From Nymphaea colorata (lineage: Eukaryota > Streptophyta > Magnoliopsida > Nymphaeales > Nymphaeaceae), in assembly GCF_008831285.2 (NCBI RefSeq), contig NC_045150.1:1192001-1256000 (forward strand): a stretch of 64,000 bases of DNA. The letters are read 5' to 3'. How positions within the stretch are numbered: position 1 is the stretch's first letter; each line of letters starts with the position of its first letter. The notes beneath the pieces are model-generated. The model had not been told where the DNA came from. It worked only from the letters and a program-made list of their open reading frames with translations, and searched no databases. A program made the translations under genes and the position numbers. This document shows positions 1 through 21,526 of this stretch, one piece after another.

Positions 1-1445
1 GCCATACCTGTGGCGTGCTCACTAAATTCTTCAAAATGCCTCAGGCTTCGAACTCAAGGTCGACGGGATGAGCCCGGTGCACCTGTAAACATAAACAAGA
101 ATAAGGTTTCTACTAGATACCTACACCATTCAAACAGAAACGAACAGATACAAAAAATAAAATCCTTGAGGCACGTGCCGTCACCTCAAGAGGGTGTCGA
201 CAGGTAGCGTCGACCAACAAGCACTCCAATAGGCCTCCTCCTTTACGTCTTGACGTTGCCTCGAAATATCAAAGCCTTCAACCATCAATCAATCCATCAC
301 TAATTCATTCCTCAATGGCGTTCTCTAAGTAAGACATCAACCTCAAGTCACGTCCCAATACGCATATATCCCTAATTAACTTCATGATACACCCGTTCAT
401 CGAAGTCTGCGCTACACTCCCTAAGGTGGTTCTAAAACTTCCCCACAACCCCACAATCTCTACCATGTTTCCATAAAGCTTCGAAAATTAATTCATCATG
501 CTTGACCGATAATTAAATACATGAATCATCACTTTCCAACGCAAATCCTAAGTTTCCCCCAAAAACAAAATCACTAACATGCATCCCAAAATAATCAATT
601 CTAAGCTCTAGCATGCTCGAACAATAATTATACATGCTTTAGAAGATAATATTCATTACTTTGAGCTTGATTAGGTATTGCTCACCCCAAAACAAGCGTC
701 CAAACTGCTACAACCCTTCTAGCAACCACTTCACACGTCCGATCAAGTGCCAATGCTCGAGATTGCTTGTTGTCGCTGCTCACTACACGCCCTACTAGCA
801 GGTGAGAGGGGAAAAACGTCCCTAAACCGCAATCCAACCCCAAAACGCCATGGAAAGAGTCAACACACGTCCAAAAAGGTTCAACAGAAAATCTGTTGCT
901 AACCCACGGTAGTAGTGGGAGAAAAAAAAACCGAAACAAACCAGAGAAAAGGGACGCTGACAGAGAGGAGAGACAGAGAGAGGAGGGGTTCGGTCAAGGG
1001 GGAAAACGGCCGTGGGGTGAGAAGAGAGAGAAAGAGCAGGTGGGGGAGTGCGGGTGAGTGAGAAGAGGGTCGAGCGGTAGAGAACCAGCGGAAAGAGGGG
1101 AAAGAAAGTGGCGAGAGAGAAGAAGAGGGGACGTGCGGCAGAGAGAAAAACAAAAAAAAAAAAAGGGCATGAGTGGCAGAGAAAGAAAAATCGCACGAGA
1201 GAGAGAGGGTTTACCAAGCCGCCGCCGCCGCTGCCACCTCCGTCGCCGTCGCCGTTCCAGCCACCACCACCCGACCGCCACTCTCCTCCCTCTGCGCTGC
1301 CACGGGAGACCACCAGGAGACGACGACGAAGAAGGAAGGGAAAGGCGAGGGAGAAGGGCCTCGCATCGGGCCCTTACGCGAGTGGGGGTCGGGTCCGGGT
1401 CTGGACCCTAACTCGACCCGACCCGCCACACCAGCGAGCGTTACA
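1..1445 (-). repeat. 3' LTR of the Tekay-like element (partial)
   Basis: Positions 1-1445 align base for base with 7910-9353. I count about ten substitutions and one length change in a poly-A run, roughly 0.7 percent divergence, mostly transitions. The repeat ends on the element's TG terminus, read on the plus strand as ...cgttaca at 1445. The rest of the LTR lies left of the window. The GA-rich and GCC-rich stretch at 950-1330 gives long but low-complexity frames on both strands, which I do not regard as genes. Confidence 0.93.
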
Positions 1446-1462
1446 ACCTACCCCCCTAAAAG
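1446..1462 (-). other. Polypurine tract of the Tekay-like element
   Basis: Directly inside the 3' LTR boundary the minus strand carries a purine-rich run with six consecutive G residues (plus strand cccccc near 1450-1456). This is the expected position for the plus-strand priming tract of an LTR retrotransposon. The assignment rests on position and composition. Confidence 0.6.
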
Positions 1463-1493
1463 AAAATTTCGTCCTCGAAATTTAGCTCATATC

Positions 1494-2541
1494 TCAATGC
1501 AAGAACAAGTGTGAATATTGCTTCCGCATGTCCTCCTCATGCTCCCATGTACTCTCCTTCAACCCATGGTACTGCCATTCCACTTTCACTAAAGGAATCC
1601 TCTTAGTGCGAAACACTTGCTCTCGATGATCCACAATTCTAATGGGTTGTTCTTCCATTGTCAAATCATCTTGTACTAAAATACCTTGAAAATCAATCAC
1701 ATGTGTCGGGTCGAGTACGTATTTTCGAAGCATGGAAAACGTCATGAACATAACTCAAGTCAGGTGGTAGTGCCAATCTGTACGCCACCTCTCCAAACTT
1801 TTCTAATATCTCAAAAGGTCCTACGAACCTCGGGCTCAATTTTCCCTTCGCACCAAAGCGAAAAACACCCTTAGTAGGAGAAATCTTTAAAAACACGTGA
1901 TCACCCACCTCAAAAGCCAATTCTCTACGACGAATGTCAGCATAACTTTTCTGTCTACTCTGAGCAGTCAACAACTTTTTCCGTATCAATTTCACTTGGT
2001 CGGTGTAGTGCTGCAATACTAAAGGGTTTTCGATTTTTCCATCACCCAATTCGGTCCAACAAGCTAGCGATCTGCACGGTCTTCCATACAAAGCCTCAAA
2101 AGGTGTCATCCCAATACTAGAGTGGTAACTGTTATTGTAAGCAAATTCTGCCAGTTTCACATGTTTGTCACATTCTCCTTCCCACTCTAAGACACATGCG
2201 CGCAACATGTCTTCTAAGGTCTGAATAGTCCTCTCTGATTGCCCATCAGTTTGGGGATGAAAAGCTGTGCTCATCTTAAGATGGGTACCCAAAGCCCTCT
2301 GTAATTGCCCCCAAAACCTAGAGGTAAAACGCGGATCTCGATCCGAAATGATAGACTTTGGCACTCCATGCAATCTCACTGTCTCGCCAATATACAACTC
2401 TGCGAGACTTTCCAATGATTGACTTATTCTGATTGGCAGAAAGTGAGCGGACTTCGTAAGTCGATCAACAATCACCCATATGGCATTCTGTTGTCTTTTG
2501 GTACGAGGCAGCCCAACCACAAAATCCATCGTAATGTCTTC
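1494..2541 (-). pseudogene. Integrase and chromodomain of the Tekay-like pol, frameshifted
   Basis: The segment 2529-1693 reads as a Ty3-type integrase core: a motif beginning MDFVVGLP, then IVDRLTKSAHF, then FHPQTDGQSER, with catalytic-type acidic residues visible, followed by the GPF-like C-terminal region (GPFEILEKFGEVAYRL). The chromodomain (motifs VKVEWQYHG and TWEHEEDMRKQYSHLF) lies in another frame at 1751-1494. The shift near 1745 looks like a short deletion of about 8 nt beside a repeated CATG. An in-frame stop at about 2539-2541, where relatives have tryptophan, separates this part from the RNase H region. Confidence 0.88.
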
Positions 2542-4379
2542 TCATTTCCACACTGGAATAACGATTCTTTGCAACAAGCCTCCTGGCCGCTGATGCTCTG
2601 CTTTTACCTGTTGGCAAATCAAGCACTTTGCCACATATTCTGCAATTTCACGCTTCATTCCAAGCCACCAAAAATTTCTTCTCAAATCTTGAAACATCTT
2701 TGTACTGCCCGGGTGAATAGAAAACTTAGATTTGTGAGCTTCATCAAGCAATAGACGCTTCACCCCTTCATCTCTAGGAACCCATAATCTGTGTCGAAAC
2801 CGCAATGAACCATCTTCATCTTGATGCCAAAGAGAATCGGTCTTCCGGCTTGCTTCCATGTTCTTAGCAAACTCTGGATCTTCCTTTTGCTTCATTACAA
2901 GTTCTTCCATCAAGGGATGTCGTACCAAGGCTGTCATCGTTGCCTTGTGCTCATCACAAATGCAAGGTTGCCAAGCTATCACATCTTGCAATAATGTCCA
3001 AGAACGAGTCAACATACTGCACATTGTCGCCTTGGCATGCCTGCTCAACGCATCTGCCACCACATTCGCCTTGCCTGGATGATACGATATGGTGAAATCA
3101 TAGTCCTTTAAATATTCGATCCATCTTCTTTGCCTCAAGTTGAGATCCCTTTGCGAGAATATATACTTCAGGGACTGGTGATCTGTAAACACCTCGAATG
3201 TTGCACCATAAAGATAGTGTCTCCACATCTTCAATGCGAACACGACTGCTCCCAACTCCAAATCATGAGTGGGATAGTGTTGCTCATGGGTCTTCAACTG
3301 TCTTGATGCATAAGCCACTACACGGCCATGCTGCATCAACACACAACCATATCCGATCCCCGAAGCATCAGTGTACACCACAAAACCGGAATGACATGAT
3401 GGAAGCGTCAAAATAGGGGCAGAAGTAAGCTTATCCTTTAGAGTTTGAAAACTCTTCTCACACTCTTCATTCCACACAAACTTCATTCCTTTTCTCAATA
3501 GCTTAGTCATGGGCGTAGCTATTTTCGAAAAGTCTTGTATGAACCTGCGATAGTATCCTGCCAATCCCAAAAAGCTTCTAACCTCAGTTACACTGCAAGG
3601 TGTTCTCCAGTCCTGAACAGCTGACACCTTAGCCGGATCGACGGATACTCCATCCTTCGAGATCACATGACCCAGAAAGTTTAACTTCTCTAACCAAAAT
3701 TCACATTTTGAGTATTTGGCGTAAAGCTTATGCTTGCGCAAAAGACCTAACACACTTCTCAAGTGGTCTCTGTGCTCTGCTTCACTCTCTGAGTACACCA
3801 AAATATCATCAACAAACACAATAACAAAACGATCCAAGAACTTTTGGAAAACCCGATTCATGAGGTCCATGAACGCTGCGGGAGCATTAGTCAACCCAAA
3901 GGGCATGACCCTGAATTCATAATGTCCATACCTGGTTCGAAAAGCAGTCTTAGAAACATCTTCCACCCGTATCAATAGTTGATGGTAGCCTGTCCTCAGA
4001 TCGATCTTAGAGAAAACCCTTGCATTCTTAAGCTGATCAAACAAGTCTTCAATTCTTGAAAGCGGATATTTATCTTGATGGTGACTTGATTCAACATACG
4101 ATAATCTATGCACAAGCGCATAGTCTCATCTTTCTTTTTCACAAACATCACAGGTGCTCCCCAAGGAGACACACTAGGTCGAATGAAGCCCTTATCTAAG
4201 AGCTCCCGCAGTTGCTTCTTCAACTCTTCTAACTCTGCTGGTGCCATACGGTAGGGTGCCTTAGAAATAGGAGTTGTCCCTGGTAACAACTCTATCTTGA
4301 ACTCCACTTCTCGAGTTGGAGGCAAACTCGACAATTCCTCAGGAAACACATCAGGATACTCACTCACCACGGCAACATC
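2542..4379 (-). pseudogene. Reverse transcriptase and RNase H of the Tekay-like pol, frameshifted
   Basis: The 4370-3996 frame starts with [11 protein letters not shown], the usual beginning of a Ty3/gypsy RT, and runs through [22 protein letters not shown] one-base loss near 4072 shifts the reading into the 4113-2542 frame. That frame carries the YVDD-type catalytic motif (seen as FVDDILVYS), the RNase H stretch ([18 protein letters not shown], then [12 protein letters not shown]) and the integrase zinc-binding region ([19 protein letters not shown]). The frame is otherwise long and well preserved. A stop at about 4379 also separates RT from the protease region. Confidence 0.9.
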
Positions 4380-5411
4380 CTACAATTTCATCCGTTCACC
4401 CTCATTGATCAACACATTGACCAAGAAGGCAACGCTTCCACTTTCTATCCATCGCTTAGCCTTCAATACAGACACCATTATCTTATCAGTTCGACTGGCC
4501 CTACGAGCATGAAATTCCAAAGGCTGCATCTCATTAGTCAACATCTGTATCTGCTTCTTCCTGCAATCGATTATGGCATAGTGCGCATACAACTAATCCA
4601 TACCCAAAATCACATCAAACTCATTGAGACCGAGGATCACCAACTGTGCAGGTAGGTGAAGTTGATGGATTTCCACATTCACATCAGGAAGATACTCACG
4701 ACACGACTCTTGAGCATGCATCGGACTAACAACTTTTAAAACATACGGCATTCTTCTAGCCGACACTTCGAGTGAGGTAGCAAATCGACTAGATATAAAA
4801 GAATGCGTCGCTCCTGCATCAAATAACACTCTAGCAAAATGAGAACTGACAAGTAAAGTACCTTCAACGAGGTCGTGTGCCTGGAGCTCCTCCACAGTAG
4901 TAGCGTAGACACGTCCAGACGTCTGTCGTGCGCTAGAAGAACCGGCTTTAGGCTTCTTCAATTCTCGTTCTTTCTTCAACGGGCAATCCTTGATGAAGTG
5001 TCCCATACCTCCGCAGTGTAAACAAGCCCCAATCACCCGATAGCACGGCTTCCCGGGGTGCACACGAGAATAATTGGGGCACTTCTGAGAAGTCGGAGTG
5101 GCCACTGACCCCTGTGTGGCCTCACTACGGGTAGACTGGTTCCGTCTGAAAGTTCGGTCATCCCGCCTCTCATAAGGCCTTGATCTGCCCGCAAAGTGTT
5201 GGCGCTTTACCTGTGTCCGTCCACCTTGTGAATGCTGGCCTGCTTTCTTCTGATGATCCTTCTGTGTCCTTACCCAATCTTCTTCTATGCAACGTGCCAT
5301 TGTAACCGCCTCATCCAAGTCACGAGGTCTACTTGTCAACACTTTGCTTTGTAGTCCATCTCGCTCGCAGCCTACGCACAAACTTGCCCGCTCTGGCCTC
5401 ATCCGTAGCAT
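4380..5411 (-). pseudogene. Gag C-terminus, CCHC zinc knuckle and protease of the Tekay-like element
   Basis: The 5411-4593 frame holds the end of the gag domain, then a CX2CX4HX4C knuckle (CLHCGGMGHFIKDC), then a retropepsin-like domain with the motif VLFDAGATHSFIS (active-site D-A-G) and the family end motif VILGMD. An in-frame TAG follows directly at about 4590-4592, where relatives carry tryptophan. The frame then continues for about 70 residues to 4380. Both this stop and the one at 2539 can be explained by one G-to-A change in a TGG codon, as expected for deamination of methylated cytosine. Confidence 0.87.
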
Positions 5412-6111
5412 AAAGGTGTGGGCAATACACCTCCAAGTGCCGATATCTCGTAATGTACTCTTCTAAGCTCGACTGATTCTGCTGCAAATCTAGAAATTCT
5501 TGCATTTTCTTGTCCCTGGCATACATTGGAAAGTATGTGCTGAAGAAGGAATCTCTAAACTGCTTCCATGAGATTGACCCTTGGCCAGCGAACCGAATCT
5601 CACTAGTTGATTGCCACGAATTCTTGACATCACCCTTCAACAAATAGGAGCCATAGTTCACTCTATCTTCTTCTGGCACCTTCAGAAGCCCAAAAATACG
5701 TTCGACCTCTTCAATCCAGTCGTTCGCCTTGTCATGACTGCCCCCTCCTGAAAAGATAGGCGGCTGCATCGCCATAAACTGCTGATAAGACACTGTCGTT
5801 GCCTTCTCCCGAACTGGAGCATTGGTGTCCCCCGAAGGAGATGCGTCACTCCTCTGATTACCGACCATAGACTGCATTAACGTGGTCAGCGTTTGCAACG
5901 TGGTCAGCAAGATAGTCTGTTGATCCACTGGCGGAGTCTGTCTCGGTGGGGTTTGGGCACCCCCACCTAGCTGGGCATACTGGGGCTCTGACGCACTGTC
6001 ACCCCGCGGAGTATGCGCATCAGAATGGGTTGGGCTGGGCTCTCTATGTGCCTCTGAAGACGGCCCAGCTCGCTTCTTACCCCTACGATGATATTCCATC
6101 TGTACAAACAA
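5329..6111 (-). pseudogene. Gag of the Tekay-like element, N-terminal part
   Basis: The gag frame opens at 6111 and carries the retrotransposon gag domain (motifs NDWIEEVERIFGLL, SWQSTSEIRFAG, WKQFRDSFFSTYFP, QNQSSLEEYITRYRHLEVYCPHL). The reading breaks at about 5361-5368, where a 4-bp unit (tcgc) is duplicated in tandem and shifts the frame into the 5411-4593 frame. The N-terminal 100 residues are rich in P, T, S and Q, as is usual for chromovirus gag linkers. Confidence 0.85.
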
Positions 6112-6316
6112 GATCCTTATCTCAAATCGCGACCAATACCAAACTCACAAGTTAAATCACAACGTGCATTAACACGAAGTTCAAAACATAAATCACATTA
6201 CATACCTATACTTGAAAAATCAAAACTACAATAACTAACTAATCAAACAAATGCGTACCTGGGCAACACGGCTTCACAGATAGGCTTTAACTCACATCCA
6301 TACTGGGGTTTAACCT

Positions 6317-6329
6317 GGCTCTGATACCA
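6317..6329 (-). other. Primer binding site (tRNA-iMet type) of the Tekay-like element
   Basis: On the minus strand the sequence TGGTATCAGAGCC lies four bases inside the 5' LTR end (6334). It is complementary to the 3' end of plant initiator tRNA-Met and is the commonest primer site of plant LTR retrotransposons. Its place fixes the element's orientation and the LTR boundary. Confidence 0.9.
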
Positions 6330-6333
6330 AAAC

Positions 6334-9300
6334 TGTCACACCCCGACCTTTTTAACCCTCAAACTATTTTTTTTTCTAAACATAAAGCATCGAGGTGTGA
6401 CTACCCAACAATTCAAAAAGACGATGAGCCAAGCAATACAAAACAATGGGGCGAACTTTCATTGATATAACCATTTTGTTTCATACAAATTCACATCTAT
6501 GTGCATGACCAAAATGCCCCAAAATCAATAACATTGATGTCTAACAAAAAGAAGACATCAATAAAACCAAAACAAGACGCGCCGGCACTACAAACGACAA
6601 TCCCAAAACCACCCCAGTAGGACGTGAGTGAAGCCATCTGCTCAACCTGTTGCCCCGGGTCCGCCAAAACCTGAAAAAGAAAACAACTGAAGGCTCAGCC
6701 TTCGCAGTATGGCAACAAGCCAGGAAAATGCCAAACCCTCTCAAGTAAGGCTCAAATAAAAGAACAAATATCAACTCATCTATCGTCATGTCGTGTCAGA
6801 GTACAACACGTAAAAGCCACTTGATGGCCACACTAACACAACATCAGTCACATGCGAAGCATGCTTAAACATAATACTTGCATTCATATCAATCACATAT
6901 ACGTCAATCACATGCATTCTGTAAAACACATTGCATTTTCATTAACTTTAGTGCATTAACAGTTCCTGTGGGTGCAACACAGGCACGTGCACACCGCGGG
7001 CGGCCTACAGCCGAGAGACAACCCCCGTGGTGGCCCATAACAGTATGGATCCATTTCACCCGCTGCAGCGGTAGAGCACTCATCCCTGGATGTGTGAAGT
7101 CCAAGGTGAGATACTCAGCCTTTCCTAGGACACCCAGGTTGGGAAGGCAGGAGCCCAACGCTCCAAGCACAACACACAACAGAACCCTGGGGCCTTGCAC
7201 CGCCTGCGCTCTGACAGGCGAGACCAGTGGCAATCAACGGGGACGTCTCCCAAACACATAGCCACATCCCACTGGCCTCTCATCTCTTAGTTAGTCATTC
7301 TTATCATTATAGTTACACATTCACAAGATGACTGGCTAGCACACGAGGTTAGTACACTTCACGAGTGCACCACACCTCCGATTACCTCCACATGAGGTCT
7401 ATACATACAGTAACAGTCATTGCTAGCCGTCATACCTTACGGGTACAACTACCCTCCAAAACATCCATTTGCATCATTGCCCATGGCAATGCATATGCAA
7501 CGACATACACATTCATATCAATCATCACATCAATCACGTCAATCACCTCTTTGAAAAACATAGCCAATCCACAGAGAGTAGTCTCGATCTGCGGTTGGCT
7601 CGTAGCTGTCCTATGCAGTTATCATTCTATGATGCTTTCTAATGCACAATTGGGGTCGAGGAGACACTCGACTCGATACCCCGCCTCATCTGTCCTAAAC
7701 AGATATCAATTCTAGCATGCACATGCCAATGCGTAACATTTTTAAAACGAATGACTAATAATCTTTCTAACCCATTCATATCATGTAAGCAACATACATA
7801 TACTCAATCACAAAACAGTCAATCAATCAACATCACAATCCTAGGATCCCTTGATCCTAGGAGCACCCAATCACACAATTGCCCCAGGCAGGAATTTGCC
7901 TGGAATGTCGCCATACCTGTGGCGTGCTCACTAAATTCTTCAAAATGCCTCAGGCTTCGAACTCAAGGTCGACGGGATGAGCCCGGTGCACCTGTAAACA
8001 TAAACAAGAATAAGGTTTCTACTAGATACCTACACCATTCAAACAGAAACGAACAGATACAAAAAATAAAATCCTTGAGGCACGTGCCGTCACCTCAAGA
8101 GGGTGTCGACAGGTAGCGTCGACCAACAAGCACTCCAATAGGCCTCCTCCTTTACGTCTTGACGTTGCCTCGAAATATCAAAGCCTTCAACCATCAATCA
8201 ATCCATCACTAATTCCTTCCTCAATGGCGTTCTCTAAGTAAGACATCAACCTCAAGTCACGTCCCAATACGCATATATCCCTAATTAACTTCATGATACA
8301 CCCGTTCATCGAAGTCTGCGCTACACTCCCTAAGACGGTTCTAAAACTTCTCCACAACCCCACAATCTCTACCATGTTTCCATAAAGCTTCGAAAATTAA
8401 TTCATCATGCTTGACCGATAATTAAATACATGAATCATCACTTTCCAATGCAAATCCTAAGTTTCCCCCAAAAACAAAATCACTAACATGCGTCCCAAAA
8501 TAATCAATTCTAAGCTCTAGCATACTCGAACAATAATTATACATGCTTTAGAAGATAATATTCATTACTTTGAGCTTGATTAGGTATTGCTCACCCCAAA
8601 ACAAGCGTCCAAACTGCTACAACCCTTCTAGCAACCACTTCACACGTCCGATCAAGTGCCAATGCTCGAGATTGCTTGCTGTCGCTGCTCACTACACGCC
8701 CTACTAGCAGGTGAGAGGGGAAAAACGTCCCTAAACCGCAATCCAACCCCAAAACGCCATGGAAAGAGTCAACACACGTCCAAAAAGGTTCAACAGAAAA
8801 TCTGTTGCTAACCCACGGTAGTAGTGGGGGAAAAAAAAACCGAAACAAACCAGAGAAAAGGGACGCTGACAGAGAGGAGAGACAGAGAGAGGAGGGGTTC
8901 GGTCAAGGGGGAAAACGGCCGTGGGGTGAGAAGAGAGAGAAAGAGCAGGTGGGGGAGTGCGGGTGAGTGAGAAGAGGGTCGAGCGGTAGAGAACCAGCGG
9001 AAAGAGGGGAAAGAAAGTGGCGAGAGAGAAGAAGAGGGGACGTGCGGCAGAGAGAAAAACAAAAAAAAAAAAGGGCATGAGTGGCAGAGAAAGAAAAATC
9101 GCACGAGAGAGAGAGGGTTTACCAAGCCGCCGCCGCCGCTGCCACCTCCGTCGCCGTCGCCGTTCCAGCCACCACCACCCGACCGCCACTCTCCTCCCTC
9201 TGCGCTGCCACGGGAGACCACCAGGAGACGACGACGAAGAAGGAAGGGAAAGGCGAGGGAGAAGGGCCTCGCGTCGGGCCCTTACGCGAGTGGGGGTCGG

Positions 9301-9353
9301 GTCCGGGTCTGGACCCTAACTCGACCCGACCCGCCACACCAGCGAGCGTTACA
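6334..9353 (-). repeat. 5' LTR of the Tekay-like element, about 3.02 kb
   Basis: The LTR starts (plus strand) with tgtcacacccc at 6334 beside the primer site and ends with gttaca at 9353, so it has TG...CA termini in element orientation. The half from 7910 to 9353 is duplicated at 1-1445; the half from 6334 to 7909 has no visible partner because the window begins inside the other LTR. The junction at 9353/9354 marks where the similarity stops. The candidate target duplication to the right (ctcct) cannot be checked from this window. Confidence 0.92.
7840..7903. repeat. Two perfect hairpins inside the 5' LTR
   Basis: A 9-bp perfect inverted repeat (cctaggatc at 7840-7848 and gatcctagg at 7853-7861, 4-nt loop) is followed by a 7-bp one (ccaggca at 7884-7890 and tgcctgg at 7897-7903, 6-nt loop). 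Either could form an RNA stem-loop or bind a dimeric factor. No function can be assigned from sequence. Confidence 0.75.
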
Positions 9354-10077
9354 CTCCTACTTGAAATTATGACATTCTTAACACGCCTTCATTATCGTTC
9401 AAATACACTTTTTCTTCAGTTTTAACAAGCTGAGTTGATGAGCTAAAATAACAAAGTACTTTCATGATAAACTGTTTTTCATGTTCAAATTTTGATTTAG
9501 CATCTTTAGCTACCCTATTAATATTCCTACATATATTTAACTACATCAAATAATTATACGTAAACTATTTACGTCATTGCATAAACGTGAGTATATTAGA
9601 AATGCTTTTTCTTTTTGCATGAGAATGGAGATAAAATTTCACTAAGTTATTGAAGAAATAAACCATGGTTTTAATATCAATCTGAAAAAACTTGGGACGT
9701 GTGCAACATGGAAATGGCAAATTTTAAAGTGTGCTTACTAGCCCTTTTTTTTCAAAAAAAAATACAAATAATTCGCTCCTTTGTTTCTGTTCTCACAAAT
9801 GGTAATCTTTACGCAAAATATAATATCAATTCGATGTATTGTAACTCAAAGAGTTCCATAATTTGCAATTTTTTTATCACTTTGTTATTTTTCATGAACG
9901 AGTAGAAGACTAACCGGTTTTCTTCCAAATCTTTCTCTAAAGCCGATTCGATTCATCTACTCTTTTGAAGTTGACTTGGTTTTCAACCACCGAGGGCGAG
10001 AAGGGGAGGGGAGGAGGCTGAGTCCGAAGGGAAACAGAACCAGGGATAGGAGAGAAACAGAGAAGGAATACGTCGCC
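9354..10077 (+). promoter_or_regulatory. Upstream region and probable 5' UTR of the ceramidase-like gene
   Basis: About 700 bp of mostly AT-rich DNA separate the LTR end from the gene. From about 9980 the composition changes to a purine-rich stretch (GAGGGCGAGAAGGGG type), which looks like the 5' UTR. I see no firm TATA box or transcription start. The Tekay element therefore ends within roughly 0.6-0.7 kb of the transcribed region. Confidence 0.4.
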
Positions 10078-10095
10078 ATGATTTGTCTGGAGTAA
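10078..10095 (+). promoter_or_regulatory. Short upstream ORF (5 codons) in the probable 5' UTR
   Basis: The only ATG I see between about 9980 and the main start is at 10078. It opens a five-codon frame (MICLE) that ends with TAA at 10093-10095, 57 bases before the main ATG. The context gccATGa is moderate. Such a frame could lower translation of the main ORF, but this is inference and depends on the true transcription start. Confidence 0.45.
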
Positions 10096-10152
10096 AAGCA
10101 AGTAGGAACAAAAAGGAAGAAGAGAGTCCAGAGGGACGACGAAGATCAGGTG

Positions 10153-20740
<10,588 letters not shown>

Positions 20741-21526
20741 ATTGAAAGACATAAGAGCAGCTGTAATTGGTTTCGAGGCATTGCTCTTTGTGTATATAAT
20801 AAGTGAATTAACTAATGTATAAAAGAAGAAGAAACTTTGTTGATCGTGTACTTCGAAGTTGATGAAACTATGATTGTATAATACAGGAAATTTTAATGGT
20901 AGCAATTCTATTCACCATGTTCTTTTCTCCTCAACCAGCTCCCTAGAATGAGTTCAAAATATATTCTTCCATGCCAGTGAGCTTGTCTAAGAACAAGTGT
21001 GTAGGGTTTAGAGTGCAACCTTTTGAAGCCTAAGAATGTAAAAAAGAACTTGATTTAGGTTGGCTAAATACCCAAGTCACATAGGTACTTCGGGAAGGTC
21101 CATGTACCTGTGCAACCATACTTGTACCCAAAATGGGTACTTGGACACACTTTAATACTTTTTATTTACTTGATTTAATCTTTTTTCAACTCACTTTTCA
21201 TTTTGTTTTTAGAGTTATTGTTCATGTAATGTTTTTATTTATATCACTTGTTTATTGAAAGGTTGCTTTCATTTGGATTTTTCTTTGTGTTATAATATAT
21301 ATATCCTATCTTACCCTCATACCCAGATTTTCTAAAGTTGTGTCTGTACCCGTATTTTCATTCCCGTATCCCAACCACAAACCAACAGTTAAATAGATGA
21401 TCAGTTTCAGATTCATATTTGAGAGTCCAATCAGTCTCAGACTCATACTTGAGAGTCCAATCAATTTTAGAGGAACAATTGGCTCCAGTATTGGTTTCCA
21501 CTTTCCGCTGCAAACAAACCCTGTTG
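20741..21526. other. 3' flank of the ceramidase-like gene and a dispersed repeat
   Basis: About 300 bp after the stop codon could hold the 3' UTR (AT-rich, with ATAATAAG and TATAATAC near 20800-20885). The segment 21080-21372 is a diverged copy of 59740-60000 in the same orientation. No coding sequence is recognised. Confidence 0.5.
21080..21372 (+). repeat. Dispersed repeat, copy 1
   Basis: This stretch shares an ordered series of matches with 59740-60000, including ttttcattttgttttt, agagttattgttca, tcacttgtttatt, gttgctttcattt and ttttctaaagtt. Short gaps separate them. The family is unknown to me. No terminal repeats are evident. Confidence 0.65.

Larger units (their letters stand above)
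1..9353 (-). mobile_element. Ty3/gypsy chromovirus (Tekay/Del-like) LTR retrotransposon, cut by window edge
   Basis: Two long direct repeats (from 1 to 1445, and 7910-9353 within the right LTR) flank an internal region that reads on the minus strand as gag, zinc knuckle, protease, RT, RNase H, integrase and chromodomain. A tRNA-iMet primer site lies at 6317-6329 and a polypurine tract at about 1446-1462. The RT-before-integrase order is Ty3/gypsy. A C-terminal chromodomain and LTRs of about 3 kb are typical of the Tekay/Del clade. The element should begin upstream of the window, since only the last half of the 3' LTR is visible. Its coding frame has three stops and three frameshifts, so this copy is not autonomous. 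The lineage call is family knowledge and not a database result. Confidence 0.93.

Noticed and set aside
682-1514. Several overlapping frames of 70-160 codons on both strands in the LTR (also at 8591-9425)
   Set aside because: They are low-complexity readings of GA-rich, CT-rich and GCC-rich LTR DNA, present in both LTR copies with no domain.
7060-7110. A stretch containing agcggtagagcactcatcc that resembles part of a tRNA D-arm
   Set aside because: No acceptor stem, anticodon loop or T-loop (GTTCRA) follows, so it is not a tRNA gene.
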